Of a DNA stretch of 64,000 nucleotides, positions 56,022 to 64,000 are shown one piece after another. The notes under the pieces were generated by a model. It ran no database searches and had not been told where the DNA came from. It worked only from the letters and a program-made list of their open reading frames with translations. The position numbers and the translations under genes were made by a program. The DNA comes from Actinacidiphila sp. DG2A-62. GTDB lineage: Bacteria > Actinomycetota > Actinomycetes > Streptomycetales > Streptomycetaceae. How positions within the stretch are numbered: position 1 is the stretch's first letter; every line of letters starts with the position of its first letter. The stretch spans positions 1 to 64,000 of the forward strand of contig NZ_JAYMGI010000002.1 in NCBI RefSeq assembly GCF_035825295.1. The letters run 5' to 3'.

Positions 56022-57644
56022 TCAGTCGGTGAGGAAGGCCCGGTAGACGGTGCTGACCGTCCGGTTGCCGCCGGTGTCGGTGACCCGGGCGCTGAGGGAG
56101 ATCTCGGTGGCGGCCTTCTGCGCGGACAGGTCCGCCGTCCAGCCCGCGGCGGTGCGGGTGACGTGCAGCGGCTGCCAGGTGCGTCCGCCGTCGGGGGAGG
56201 CGAACACCTCGACCGTCTTCACCGTCGCGGGCCACAGGGGCACGCCGGCGCGGGTGCTGGTCCGGTCGAGCACCAGCGGGATCGTCGTGGCGCGGCCGCT
56301 GGGGGCGCGGTTGAACCGGTCGAGCCCCGCGGGCACGAAGCGGGTCAGGAACGCGGGCGCCACGGCGTTCGACGCGGGACCGGCGTGGAAGGAGAAGGCC
56401 GCGTCGGTGGCCGTGGACATCATCCCGGCGGGCTGCTGGACACCGTCGACGAATCGGGAGGCGTGCACCTTGAGGGTGTACGCGGCCGAGGTGGTGACGG
56501 GCGCGGTGAAGGTGGTCGGGCCCGGCACGGAGGGGGACGTGCCCAGGCCGCTACGGCTCGCCACCGCCTTGCCGTCGCGGTAGAGCGTCGCGGAGGCGTC
56601 GATGGTGCCGTCGCGGCCGGAGAGCAGCGGATCGGCGATCATGCCCGAGGTGTCGAAGCCGATCGTGCCGCCCTGCACCCACGGCAGGTAGCGGACGGGG
56701 CCCCAGGCCGCTCGGCCGAACTCCAGCGCGGTGGTGCCGCCGGCGGTGACCGTCGCTGTGGTGCTCCAGTGGTCGTACCCGGTGTCGTGCACGAACTCCC
56801 ATGCGCCCGCGGTGGTCCGCGTGGTGCGTTGGTAGGGGGAACTCCACCGCCGTTCGGCGGCGCGTTGAGGTTCCGTTCGCACCCGGCGCCCTGCGGGCGC
56901 GGGGCGATGGAGGCGTACTCCTCGTTCTGCGCGGACGGGCCGGGGAGGATGTCGGTGGTCACGGCGCCGGTCGAGGCCGGCGGCACGGTGATCGGGTCAC
57001 CGGTGAGGGGGACCGTTCCGGCGGCGGAGTAGGCGCCTGCCGAGGACACGCCGTTGGCGAGGTAGCCGAGCTCCAGGCGCGGGTCGGCGTCGGGGATGAC
57101 GAAGACCCGTCCCCGTTCGGCGTTGCTCATGGCGAAGTCGTCGGTGTTCCTGCCGTCGACGCAGACGCGGGCGGCGAGGGCCTGGCCGGACTCGGTGCCG
57201 GAGTCGTCGGAGTCGGTGGCGATGTCCAGCTCACGGCCCTGGCGGGCGTCGATGGTGACCGAAGTGGCGGCCCCACCGCTGACGGTGACGATGTGTCCGC
57301 CGAGTGTGACGACGGTGGGGTCGCCTTCGAGGGCGGCTGTGAGCAGCGCGTACTGACCGGTCGGCAGGGTGGCCGGCCTTTCCGCTGGTCAGCTGCCGGG
57401 CCGCGGCGCCCGGTGCGCCCAGCGGGACGGCGCTCACCGTGTCGGCGACCTCCGCGCCGTCCCGGTCGAGCATGGTGACCGCGAGCGAGCCGGTGGCCGC
57501 CGTGCTCGTCCCGCTGCTCGCCGCGACCGGACCGGCGGCGCCGATGATCACCGCGGGCACAGCCACGGTCAGCGCTGCCGCGACCGCGCCGGCACGCCCT
57601 CCTCGGATGTCCCGGCCCGCGTTCCTTCTTGAGATGCCCCTCAC
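56022..57644 (-). pseudogene. Secreted hypothetical protein with Ig-like domains, two frameshifts
   Basis: GTG 57644 follows GGAGGG. A signal segment (AGAVAAALTVAVPAVIIGAA) leads to TGSLAVTMLDRDGAEVADTV. Frame changes near 57380 and 56850 are needed to continue LPTGQYALLTAALEGDPTVV, SVTIDARQGRELDIATDSDD, RVFVIPDADPRLELGYLANG and AWEFVHDTGYDHWSTTATVT, ending LSARVTDTGGNRTVSTVYRA. The protein would be ~540 aa of beta domains. No catalytic motif is visible. It lies just upstream of the lanthipeptide cluster in the same direction, but any link is unproven. Confidence 0.5.
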
Positions 57645-57875
57645 AAGAACCCTCCCCCTTCGGCGGTTTCGTGCCCGTTCAGACCGGTGAACCGCCACCA
57701 GGGTTGCCCTGCGAGACCGGACGGACACGATCCGCTCACCCTCCGAGGGCGCGCGGATCACCGCGCCGGTCGGGCGGTGAAGGCGCCGGCGGGGAGGCCG
57801 CCGGCGTTCGGAGCCTTCACCCGCGGCCGGGTAGGTCGGCCTGCGAGCCCCGTCGCGCGGCGCGGCGGAGGGGGT

Positions 57876-58364
57876 TCAAAGCGCCTTCGCCATGACCACT
57901 TCCCTGCGCACACCGTCCGGCAGCAGGTCGCCCCGCTCGCCGGTGTCCGCGAAGCCGTGGCGTTCGTAGAGCGCGGCGGCCGCACGGTTGTCCGGCATCA
58001 CCGACAGCCGCAGGACCGTGGCGCCGCGCTGCGCGGCCCACCGCGTGATCTCCGCGATCAGCAGGTCGCCCACGCCGCGGCCCCGGGCCGCCGGGCTGAC
58101 CCACATCGAGATCAGCTCGGCCGCGTCCGGCTGCTCGCCCGGTACCCCGCCGGCCATCCCGACCGGCCCGTCCGGGCCTGCGGCGACGACGTTGTGCGAC
58201 CCGGGAATCGCCAGCCGGTTCCTCCAGCGCTCCTCACGGTCGCCGTCCCCCTGCCACTGGGCCAGCGTCGAACCGAACGCGTACGGCGCCTCCGCCAGCG
58301 CGGCCAGTCGCAGGTCACGCCAGACCGGCCAGTCGTCCGGTCCGAGGAATCTCAATTCGATCAT
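57876..58364 (-). CDS. GNAT-family N-acetyltransferase
   Basis: This 162-aa protein has the acetyl-CoA-binding motif A ISMWVSPAARGRGVGDLLIA, RLSVMPDNRAAAALYERHGF and an N-terminal DDWPVWRDLRLAALAEAPYA. It transfers an acetyl group to a small amine or protein. The substrate cannot be told from sequence. Confidence 0.85.
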   Translation of the reverse strand: MIELRFLGPDDWPVWRDLRLAALAEAPYAFGSTLAQWQGDGDREERWRNRLAIPGSHNVVAAGPDGPVGMAGGVPGEQPDAAELISMWVSPAARGRGVGDLLIAEITRWAAQRGATVLRLSVMPDNRAAAALYERHGFADTGERGDLLPDGVRREVVMAKAL

Positions 58365-58450
58365 GCGGGGACGATGCTCCGCGCCCGGCGCCGGCCGCAA
58401 GCGGGTTTCGGAGCAGGCGCGGCGGCCCCGCGGCGGGGGGCGGCGCCGGA

Positions 58451-59911
58451 TCAGCCGGGAGCGGACCGGAGCCGGCCGGACCGGACCGCGGCCACCAGCG
58501 CCCGGTGGTCCTCGGCGTTCCGGTCGGCGTAGCGCTCGGCGAACTCCGCCAGCGCCCGGTCGAAGACGTCGCCGGACCCGAGGTAGGCGGCGATGGCGAT
58601 GCGGTCGCCGGAGCGGGCGTGCGCGCGTGCCAGGGTGGCGCCGCACAGTTCGCCGAAGGCGCGCAGGCCGGCCGGCTCCATCGTCCCCGGCTCGGCGATG
58701 CCCTTGCCGTCGCGCAACTGCCGCACGTAGAAGTCACGCCGGCGCCCGTCGATCCCGTCGGCGCGCTCCCAGCCGAGGAAGATGTCGCTGGTGGCCTGCA
58801 TCAGCCGCTGACCGGCCACCACGCGCTCCCCCTGGGCGCGGAAGTCCGGGCGCGGGCCCGGCGCGAACCGCTGCGCGCGATCGGCCGCGACCGTGTCCAG
58901 GCGGGACGCGAGCACCGACTCGCCTGCCTCCTTGGCCTGCAGCAGCAGCGGATCGCCGTCGTCGCGGCCGAGCAGCAGCACCACCCAGCACCGCGTCCCG
59001 ACGCTGCCGACGCCCACCACCTTCCGCGCCATGTCGGCCACGCGGTACTGCTCCAGCAGGTGCCGGCGGTCCGAGGGCAGGGTGCGGGCGTAGCGGGTGA
59101 GCAGACGGCGCAAACGGCCTTCGAGGCGGCCGCACTCGGCGTCGGACAGCAGATCGCGCAGCGGGACGAGCAAGGGCGGGTCGGAAATGATCCGCCGCTC
59201 GCCGCCGACGACGCCGGTGAGCTTGTCGAACGCCTGGAGGTTGTCCCGGGTGCGCGCCTTCGCCACGGCCCTGTCCCAGCCGCGCCGGGCCCGGCCACCC
59301 GCTTCGGGGGCGAACCGGCGGCGTACCCACTCCTCGTCGAACCCCGCGTACCAGACCGGCAGGTGACCCATCCCGGCGTACCGGCGCATCTGCTCCCGGT
59401 AGGCGCGCGCGGCGGACCGCACGATCAGCGAGCGCTCCCTGCCGGAGAAGGCGTTGGCCCTGGCGGCGATGGCCAGGCTGGCGCACAGCCGCTTGACGTC
59501 CCATTTCCAGGGGCCGGGGTGGGTCTCGTCGAAGTCGTTGATGTCGAACATCATCCGGCGCTCCGGGGAGGACAGCAGCCGGAAGTTCAGCAGGTGGGCG
59601 TCGCCGCACAGCTGGGCGGTGACGCCGGTGACGGGCGCGGTGCGCAGGTCCATGGCCATCAGCGCGGCCGCGCCGCGGTAGAAGCGGAAGGGGGACTCGG
59701 TCATCCGGCCGTAGCGGATCGGGACCAGCTCGGGCAGCCGGGTCGCGGACTGCGCCTCGACGACGTCGACGGGGTCGGGGCGGCCGGCCGGCGGGTCGAA
59801 GTCCGCGTGCGCCGAACGCGGGACCCGCCGCCGCGCCGCCTTCCCCGCCTCGGCCCGCTCCGAGGCGGAGCGCCGCGGCGGGGCGGCGGCGCGCGGGCGC
59901 GCGGCGGTCAT
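58451..59911 (-). CDS. DUF2252-family protein
   Basis: This 486-aa protein has the family's kinase-like core: PIRYGRMTESPFRFYRGAAA, QLCGDAHLLNFRLLSSPERR, MMFDINDFDETHPGPWKWDV, and VGVGSVGTRCWVVLLLGRDD, KEAGESVLASRLDTV. The GDAH and DxNDFDE motifs resemble phosphotransferase catalytic and metal sites. The family has no firm function. Its ATG overlaps the stop of the membrane gene upstream (ATGA). Confidence 0.85.
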   Translation of the reverse strand: MTAARPRAAAPPRRSASERAEAGKAARRRVPRSAHADFDPPAGRPDPVDVVEAQSATRLPELVPIRYGRMTESPFRFYRGAAALMAMDLRTAPVTGVTAQLCGDAHLLNFRLLSSPERRMMFDINDFDETHPGPWKWDVKRLCASLAIAARANAFSGRERSLIVRSAARAYREQMRRYAGMGHLPVWYAGFDEEWVRRRFAPEAGGRARRGWDRAVAKARTRDNLQAFDKLTGVVGGERRIISDPPLLVPLRDLLSDAECGRLEGRLRRLLTRYARTLPSDRRHLLEQYRVADMARKVVGVGSVGTRCWVVLLLGRDDGDPLLLQAKEAGESVLASRLDTVAADRAQRFAPGPRPDFRAQGERVVAGQRLMQATSDIFLGWERADGIDGRRRDFYVRQLRDGKGIAEPGTMEPAGLRAFGELCGATLARAHARSGDRIAIAAYLGSGDVFDRALAEFAERYADRNAEDHRALVAAVRSGRLRSAPG

Positions 59912-60360
59912 CGCAGTTCGCTGCCCCGTCGGTAGGGGCCGGCGCACAGCGCCCAGATGATGAACGCGTCCATCGCGATGAGGGTGAGCGCCCACAGCGG
60001 GTAGTGCGGCAGCCACATGAAGTTCGCGACCATCGACACTCCCGCGAGGACGACGCCGACCACCCGGGCCCACAGCGCGCCCCGGAACAGCGACAGGCCG
60101 GCGAGCACCACGAGGATGCCGAGGATCAGGTGGGTCCAGCCCCAGCCGGTCAGGTCGAAGGTGTACGCGTAGTTGCGGGTGGTGACGAAGACGTCGTCCT
60201 TGGCGATGGCCGACGCGCCCTCGAAGATCGCCATCGCCCCGCTGAAGATCATCAGTACGGCGGCGAAAGCCGTCCAGCCGGGCACCCAGTCCACTTCCCC
60301 GCGGCCACGGCCGCGGCCTCGACCCTGTACGTCGTCGTCGTGCACATGCGCAGTCGTCAT
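59908..60360 (-). CDS. DUF7144-like four-helix membrane protein
   Basis: This 150-aa protein has four hydrophobic helices (WTAFAAVLMIFSGAMAIFEG; THLILGILVVLAGLSLFRGA; VVGVVLAGVSMVANFMWLPH; WALTLIAMDAFIIWALCAG). It is a common actinobacterial stress-associated membrane family of unknown role. It is translationally coupled to the DUF2252 gene. Confidence 0.75.
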   Translation of the reverse strand: MTTAHVHDDDVQGRGRGRGRGEVDWVPGWTAFAAVLMIFSGAMAIFEGASAIAKDDVFVTTRNYAYTFDLTGWGWTHLILGILVVLAGLSLFRGALWARVVGVVLAGVSMVANFMWLPHYPLWALTLIAMDAFIIWALCAGPYRRGSELR

Positions 60361-60581
60361 GAGCGCAACCTCCCAGCACACGGCCCTCACCAGTCAGGGC
60401 CAGTCAGGTAGCTTTTATGTCGGTTTTCACCCTTTTCATACCCACCTCCGGCGCTCTCATACGAACACCCGCTCGCCACTTCCGCCCGCGGCCCCGCCCC
60501 ACCGCCCACCTCCGGCGCCCACCTCCACCGCTCATCCCTGCCGCGGCGTCCGACGACCGCGCCGAACGCGGGCGGACCTGC

Positions 60582-61463
60582 TCAGCCGGTGTGCGCCGCC
60601 AGCGCGTCGATGATCCGCGGCCACAGCCGGCGCGGACGGTCGTGGCCCATGTCGGGGACCAGCAGGAGCTCGGCCCCGGGCACCAGCTCCGCGGTGCGGA
60701 TCCCTCCGCTGGGGTCGATCAGTGTGTCGTCCAATCCGTGGATCACCAGCGTCGGCACCCGCAACCCGCGCAGTCCGTCCGCACGCGAACCGCTGAGGAC
60801 CATCGCGCCGAGCTGTCGCGCGATGCCCGCGGGGTAGTACGCGCGGTCGTACTGCGCGGCGGCCGACTCGCGCAACGCCTCGGCGTCCGCGTACCGCCTG
60901 GAGGCCCACACCAGTTCCCTCTCCGCCGCCGCGACATACCCCTCGCGGTCCGCCGGCCTCGGGCCGAACAGCACCGCCTGCGCCTCCGGGCTGGGCTGCC
61001 CGTACTCCCTCTCGCCGGTCGAGGACATCATCGACGTCAGCGTCAGCACCCGCTCCGGGAAGGACAGGGCCATCGTCTGCGCGATCATCCCGCCCATCGA
61101 GGCCCCGACCACGTGGGCGCGCTCCACCCTCAGCGCGGTGAGCAGGCCCAGGCCGTCCTCGGCCATGTCGAGAAGCCGGTAGGGAACCATCGCGCGGGCG
61201 GCGGGGATGTCGCCCGAACTCACCGCGGCGATGAACGTCCCCATGTCCACGGGGTGGGCGTCGAACGTGGTGGACAGCCCGCAGTCGCGGTTGTCGTAGC
61301 GGATGACGTACCGGCCGCGGTCGGCCAGCGCCCGGCAGAAGTCCTCGTGCCAGGCCAGCATCTGCGCCCCGAACCCCATCACGAGCAGGACGGGCGGGTC
61401 CCCCGGGTCGCCGAAGGTCTCGTAGGCGAGGGAGATTCCGGTGGACACGTCGACGATCGGCAT
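60582..61463 (-). CDS. Alpha/beta hydrolase
   Basis: This 293-aa protein has the nucleophile elbow VVGASMGGMIAQTMALSF, oxyanion region LLVMGFGAQMLAWHEDFC, Asp in VPTLVIHGLDDTLI and catalytic His in LVPDMGHDRPRRLWP. It is an esterase or thioesterase-like enzyme of unknown substrate. The codon use is normal and the start is clear at ATG 61463. Confidence 0.88.
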   Translation of the reverse strand: MPIVDVSTGISLAYETFGDPGDPPVLLVMGFGAQMLAWHEDFCRALADRGRYVIRYDNRDCGLSTTFDAHPVDMGTFIAAVSSGDIPAARAMVPYRLLDMAEDGLGLLTALRVERAHVVGASMGGMIAQTMALSFPERVLTLTSMMSSTGEREYGQPSPEAQAVLFGPRPADREGYVAAAERELVWASRRYADAEALRESAAAQYDRAYYPAGIARQLGAMVLSGSRADGLRGLRVPTLVIHGLDDTLIDPSGGIRTAELVPGAELLLVPDMGHDRPRRLWPRIIDALAAHTG

Positions 61464-61657
61464 GGGCGGAGCCTGCCACGGCCGGGCACCGGGCGCACCC
61501 GGATATCGCCGGTGGCCTGCGGGTCCGGCTGCGTCCGCCGGCGTCCGCGTACGCGTGCGATTGAGCCAACTGCGCGCCGCTCGTGACGAGTTGTTGACTC
61601 CGTACCCATGGTCCGGCCCGACCGGGGCAGCAGACCGGAGGAGGAGGGAGGTCTGTC

Positions 61658-62398
61658 ATGGACGCGCAACCGGCGGTGAGCCGTACGCCGTGGTGGGCCC
61701 GGGTCGTCATCGGGGTGGTCGTCCTGGGGCTGTTGTTCTTCCTGCTCGGGCGGGCGGACCTGTTGCCCGGTCTGCCCAACCCGTTCGCCGAGACCGACAA
61801 GGACCGCAGCGGTCCCGTGGTGCTCAAGTCGATTCAGGACATGAACAGGTTCGAGGGTGCGAGCGGCAACTTCGAGGTGGTCGTCGACCTGCAGAAGGAC
61901 GCGAAGTTCCTGCCCGACGTCGTCAAGGGGAAGCGGACGCTGTACGTGGGCGCGGGGAGCGTCGACGCCTATGTGGACCTGGGCTCGGTGGGTCCGGGGG
62001 CCGTCAAGGTCTCCGACGACCGGAGGACCGCGTCGATCCGCCTTCCGCACGCGGCCCTGGAACGCACCTCCCTGGACCCGAAGCACTCGTACGTGGTCTC
62101 GCAGCAGCGCGGGTTCTTCGACCGGGTCGGCGACTTCTTCGGCAGCAACCCCGGGAACATGCAGCAGCTCAACGAACTGGCCGCGCAGAAGATCCAGAAC
62201 GCCGCCGAGCAGACCGAGCTGGCCGCCCGCGCCGAGACCAACACCCGTTCGATGCTGCAGCGCATGCTCACCACGCTCGGCTTCACCAGGGTCGACGTGG
62301 CGTTCGGACCGCCGCCCACGGCGTCCCCGACGCCCTCGCCGCACGCGTCGTCGCCGCACGCGTCGTCGCCTTCAGCCTCGCCGACGCCGTCGCGCTGA
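61658..62398 (+). CDS. DUF4230-family membrane-anchored protein
   Basis: This 246-aa protein has an N-terminal helix (WARVVIGVVVLGLLFFLLGR), then ELNELAAQ-type helices (MQQLNELAAQKIQNAAEQTE; SMLQRMLTTLGFTRVDVAF) and the DUF4230 strands (FEVVVDLQKDAKFLPDVVKG; RTASIRLPHAALERTSLDP). A Ser/Pro/Thr-rich tail follows. It forms a probable operon with the YkvA-type gene 44 bp on. Confidence 0.75.
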   Translation: MDAQPAVSRTPWWARVVIGVVVLGLLFFLLGRADLLPGLPNPFAETDKDRSGPVVLKSIQDMNRFEGASGNFEVVVDLQKDAKFLPDVVKGKRTLYVGAGSVDAYVDLGSVGPGAVKVSDDRRTASIRLPHAALERTSLDPKHSYVVSQQRGFFDRVGDFFGSNPGNMQQLNELAAQKIQNAAEQTELAARAETNTRSMLQRMLTTLGFTRVDVAFGPPPTASPTPSPHASSPHASSPSASPTPSR

Positions 62399-62442
62399 GC
62401 GGCGGGAGCACGATGCCGCGGACATGACCGAGGAGGTGCACG

Positions 62443-62757
62443 GTGGACGGCGTGCGGTGGGGTTGGCTCGTGGCGGGCGTCGCCGTGCTCGCGCTCGTCA
62501 CGGCGGTGCTCGCGGTACGCCTGCTGGTGAAGCTGGTGCGCGCCAGGCGGCTGCTGAGGGCCGCCGGCGTGCCGTTGTCGACCAAGGCGATGTTCTGGGG
62601 GTCGATCGCGTACACGGTCTGGCCGGTCGACCTGCTGCCCGATCCCGTCTACCTGGACGACCTCGGCTTCCTGCTGCTCGCGCTGCGGTCGGTGCACGCC
62701 GCGCTCGCCCGGGCCCGCGCCGGGGACGGTGACGCCGGCGCCGACGGCACCCGCTGA
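62443..62757 (+). CDS. YkvA/DUF1232-family membrane protein
   Basis: This 104-aa protein starts at GTG 62443. One helix (WLVAGVAVLALVTAVLAVRL) precedes the DUF1232 core TKAMFWGSIAYTVWPVDLLP, DPVYLDDLGFLLLALRSV. The WPVDLLPD motif is diagnostic. Function unknown. Confidence 0.78.
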   Translation: MDGVRWGWLVAGVAVLALVTAVLAVRLLVKLVRARRLLRAAGVPLSTKAMFWGSIAYTVWPVDLLPDPVYLDDLGFLLLALRSVHAALARARAGDGDAGADGTR

Positions 62758-62901
62758 CCGCGGTCCCGGGTTTCGTCCTCGCTCTTCGGCTCCCGCACCG
62801 GCATGCTGCCTGCGGACGGCCGGGCATTTCCGTGTGCCGGGCGTGCGGCCGGGGGCCGCCTGGCCCGGGGACGCGCGCGGACGCAGCGAAGGTGAGCAGA
62901 T

Positions 62902-63789
62902 ATGACGCAGGTCACGGTTGTGGGGATCGGACGGATGGGGGCGCCCATCTGCGCCTGCCTGGTCCGCGCCGGTCACCAGGTCACGGCGTCCGACGCGGAC
63001 CCGGCCAGGCAGGCGGCCGCGCGCGCCGCGGGGGCGGCCTGGGAACCGTCCGCGGCGGTCGCCGCCGCGCGGTGCGAGGTGCTCGTCACCGTGCTGCCGG
63101 GTCCCGCCGAGGTGAGTGCGGTGATGGGCCCCGCCGTGGTGGCCGCGCTGCCTCCCGGCGCGACGTGGATCGACATGACGAGCACCTCGCCGCAAGCCGC
63201 CGCCGAGGTCCGCGGCCGGCTCGCCGGCAGGCCGCTGGAGGCGTTCGAGGCGCCCATCGGCGGCAGTCCGCGGGATGCCGCCGCGGCCGGGTTGCGGCTG
63301 TTCGTCGGCGGGGACGCGGAGCTGATCGCCCGCCACCGGCCGCTGCTCGAGGCCGTGGCCGATCCGGCGAAGATCGTGCACACCGGGGGTCCCGGTACCG
63401 GCTACGCCCTCAAACTCCTCGTCAACGCCCTGTGGTTCGGGCAGGCCGTCGCCACCGCCGAGGCCCTCCTGCTGGGCCGCCGCGCGGGCGTCGACCTCGC
63501 CCTGATGCGCGAGGTCCTGGCGGACAGCGCGGCCGGCAGCGCCTTCGTCCGCCACGACCTCGACGCCCTGTTCGCCGGCGACTACCTGGAGTCCTTCGGA
63601 CTCGACCACATCTGCGAGCAGCTGTCCCTGGTCGCGTCGATGGCCGACGCCCACGGCACGCCCCACGAGGTGGCCGACTCCGTCCGCCGCCTGTACGCGC
63701 GGGCCCTGGACCGCTACGGGCCGGCGGACGGCGAGCTCCTGGCCGTCAAGCTCCTGGAGGAACGCGCGGGCCTGCGCCTGCGCCCCTGA
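62902..63789 (+). CDS. NAD(P)-dependent beta-hydroxyacid dehydrogenase (HIBADH family)
   Basis: This 295-aa protein starts MTQVTVVGIGRMGAPICACL with the GxGxxG loop. It has the substrate motif FEAPIGGSPRDAAAAGLRLF, catalytic Lys in TGYALKLLVNALWFGQAVA and an all-helical C-terminal domain. It oxidises a beta-hydroxyacid such as 3-hydroxyisobutyrate, or reduces an imine; the exact substrate is unclear. Confidence 0.85.
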   Translation: MTQVTVVGIGRMGAPICACLVRAGHQVTASDADPARQAAARAAGAAWEPSAAVAAARCEVLVTVLPGPAEVSAVMGPAVVAALPPGATWIDMTSTSPQAAAEVRGRLAGRPLEAFEAPIGGSPRDAAAAGLRLFVGGDAELIARHRPLLEAVADPAKIVHTGGPGTGYALKLLVNALWFGQAVATAEALLLGRRAGVDLALMREVLADSAAGSAFVRHDLDALFAGDYLESFGLDHICEQLSLVASMADAHGTPHEVADSVRRLYARALDRYGPADGELLAVKLLEERAGLRLRP

Positions 63790-63927
63790 GCCGCCGGCGT
63801 TCCTCACCGCGCGGCCGGTGCGCCGAACCCGCCGAAGGTTTTTGGGTTGCTTTCCCGTTTCGCGGTCAGGCGTGGGAGTGGAACGGATGAGTCCGGATCA
63901 ACCCGAGCAACAGCGGAGGGATTGCTG

Positions 63928-64000
63928 ATGTCGCAGATCGAGGAGTCCATCGAGGTCGACGCTCCGGTGCGCGCCGTCTACGACCAGTGGACGCAGTTCG
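63928..64000 (+). CDS. SRPBCC-family protein, 3' end outside window
   Basis: ATG 63928 follows GCGGAGGG. The visible 24 codons (MSQIEESIEVDAPVRAVYDQ then WTQF) match the N-terminal strand and helix of the START/SRPBCC (polyketide cyclase-like) fold. The rest is cut off. Confidence 0.7.
   Translation, partial: MSQIEESIEVDAPVRAVYDQWTQF

Noticed and set aside
1..64000. tRNA, rRNA, riboswitch or CRISPR loci
   Set aside because: No tRNA clover-leaf with CCA-type end, rRNA stretch, known aptamer or repeat-spacer array was recognised while reading both strands.

Overview
This is a very GC-rich, actinobacterial window that reads as Streptomyces. The evidence is the strong G/C bias at third codon positions, frequent GTG/TTG starts, a telomere terminal-protein (Tpg) homologue, a class III lanthipeptide locus, Streptomyces-type IS elements and secreted glycoside hydrolases. 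The first ~35 kb is an accessory, probably subtelomeric or plasmid-derived arm; from ~36 kb the content becomes ordinary host-type metabolism and regulation with a few conflict and secondary-metabolite loci.

Layout. (1) 1-6.5 kb, defence-like island: the end of a sigma-70-like gene; a broken HTH gene overlapping an ImmA/IrrE metallopeptidase (a CapH/CapP-like pair); a CD-NTase, an E2-like protein and a small membrane protein whose ends overlap (a type II-short CBASS operon); a PD-(D/E)XK nuclease-like protein; a Cys-rich zinc-finger protein. (2) 6.5-14.3 kb: an IS5-family element, a second IS5-type element split by a third IS, a tpg homologue, and a three-gene Tn7/Tn5053-like transposition module with CTGACA repeats beside it. 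(3) 14.3-18.4 kb: an Rhs toxin with a papain-fold glutamine-deamidase-type end, its Imm35-type immunity gene, and an internally deleted IS3 element. (4) 18.6-24.1 kb: a secreted HNH (DUF1524-type) nuclease gene cut in two by a ~4.8-kb element carrying a tyrosine recombinase, an HTH protein, a six-zinc-ribbon recombinase-like protein and a HEAT-repeat cargo gene. (5) 24-35.3 kb: a protease inhibitor, a sigma factor with partner, a 1,381-aa secreted multidomain enzyme, transposon debris, and an AT-richer ricin-type lectin gene. (6) 35.7-42.2 kb: a membrane protein, a GH9 enzyme and a large secreted GH3 enzyme behind a LacI-type operator. (7) 42.7-46.9 kb: a membrane protein, an NB-ARC/TPR receptor and a divergent nucleoside-phosphorylase-fold protein; the receptor and the phosphorylase share a short GDHxDF...VTG motif. 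(8) 47-64 kb: small secreted and hypothetical proteins, an F420-reductase-like/MarR divergon, carbonic anhydrase, a GlxA-type regulator, a lanthipeptide cluster (lanA, lanKC, MFS), and assorted enzymes and membrane proteins.

Quality caveat. At least a dozen otherwise convincing genes are broken by single-base length changes, nearly all in runs of C or G. The simplest reading is homopolymer miscalling in the underlying assembly. Where a gene below is called frameshifted, this should be checked before concluding that it is dead.

The two strongest candidate systems are the CBASS island with its CapH/CapP-like pair and unusual Cys-rich peptidase tail, and the divergent NLR/phosphorylase pair that appears to share an amyloid-signalling-like motif.
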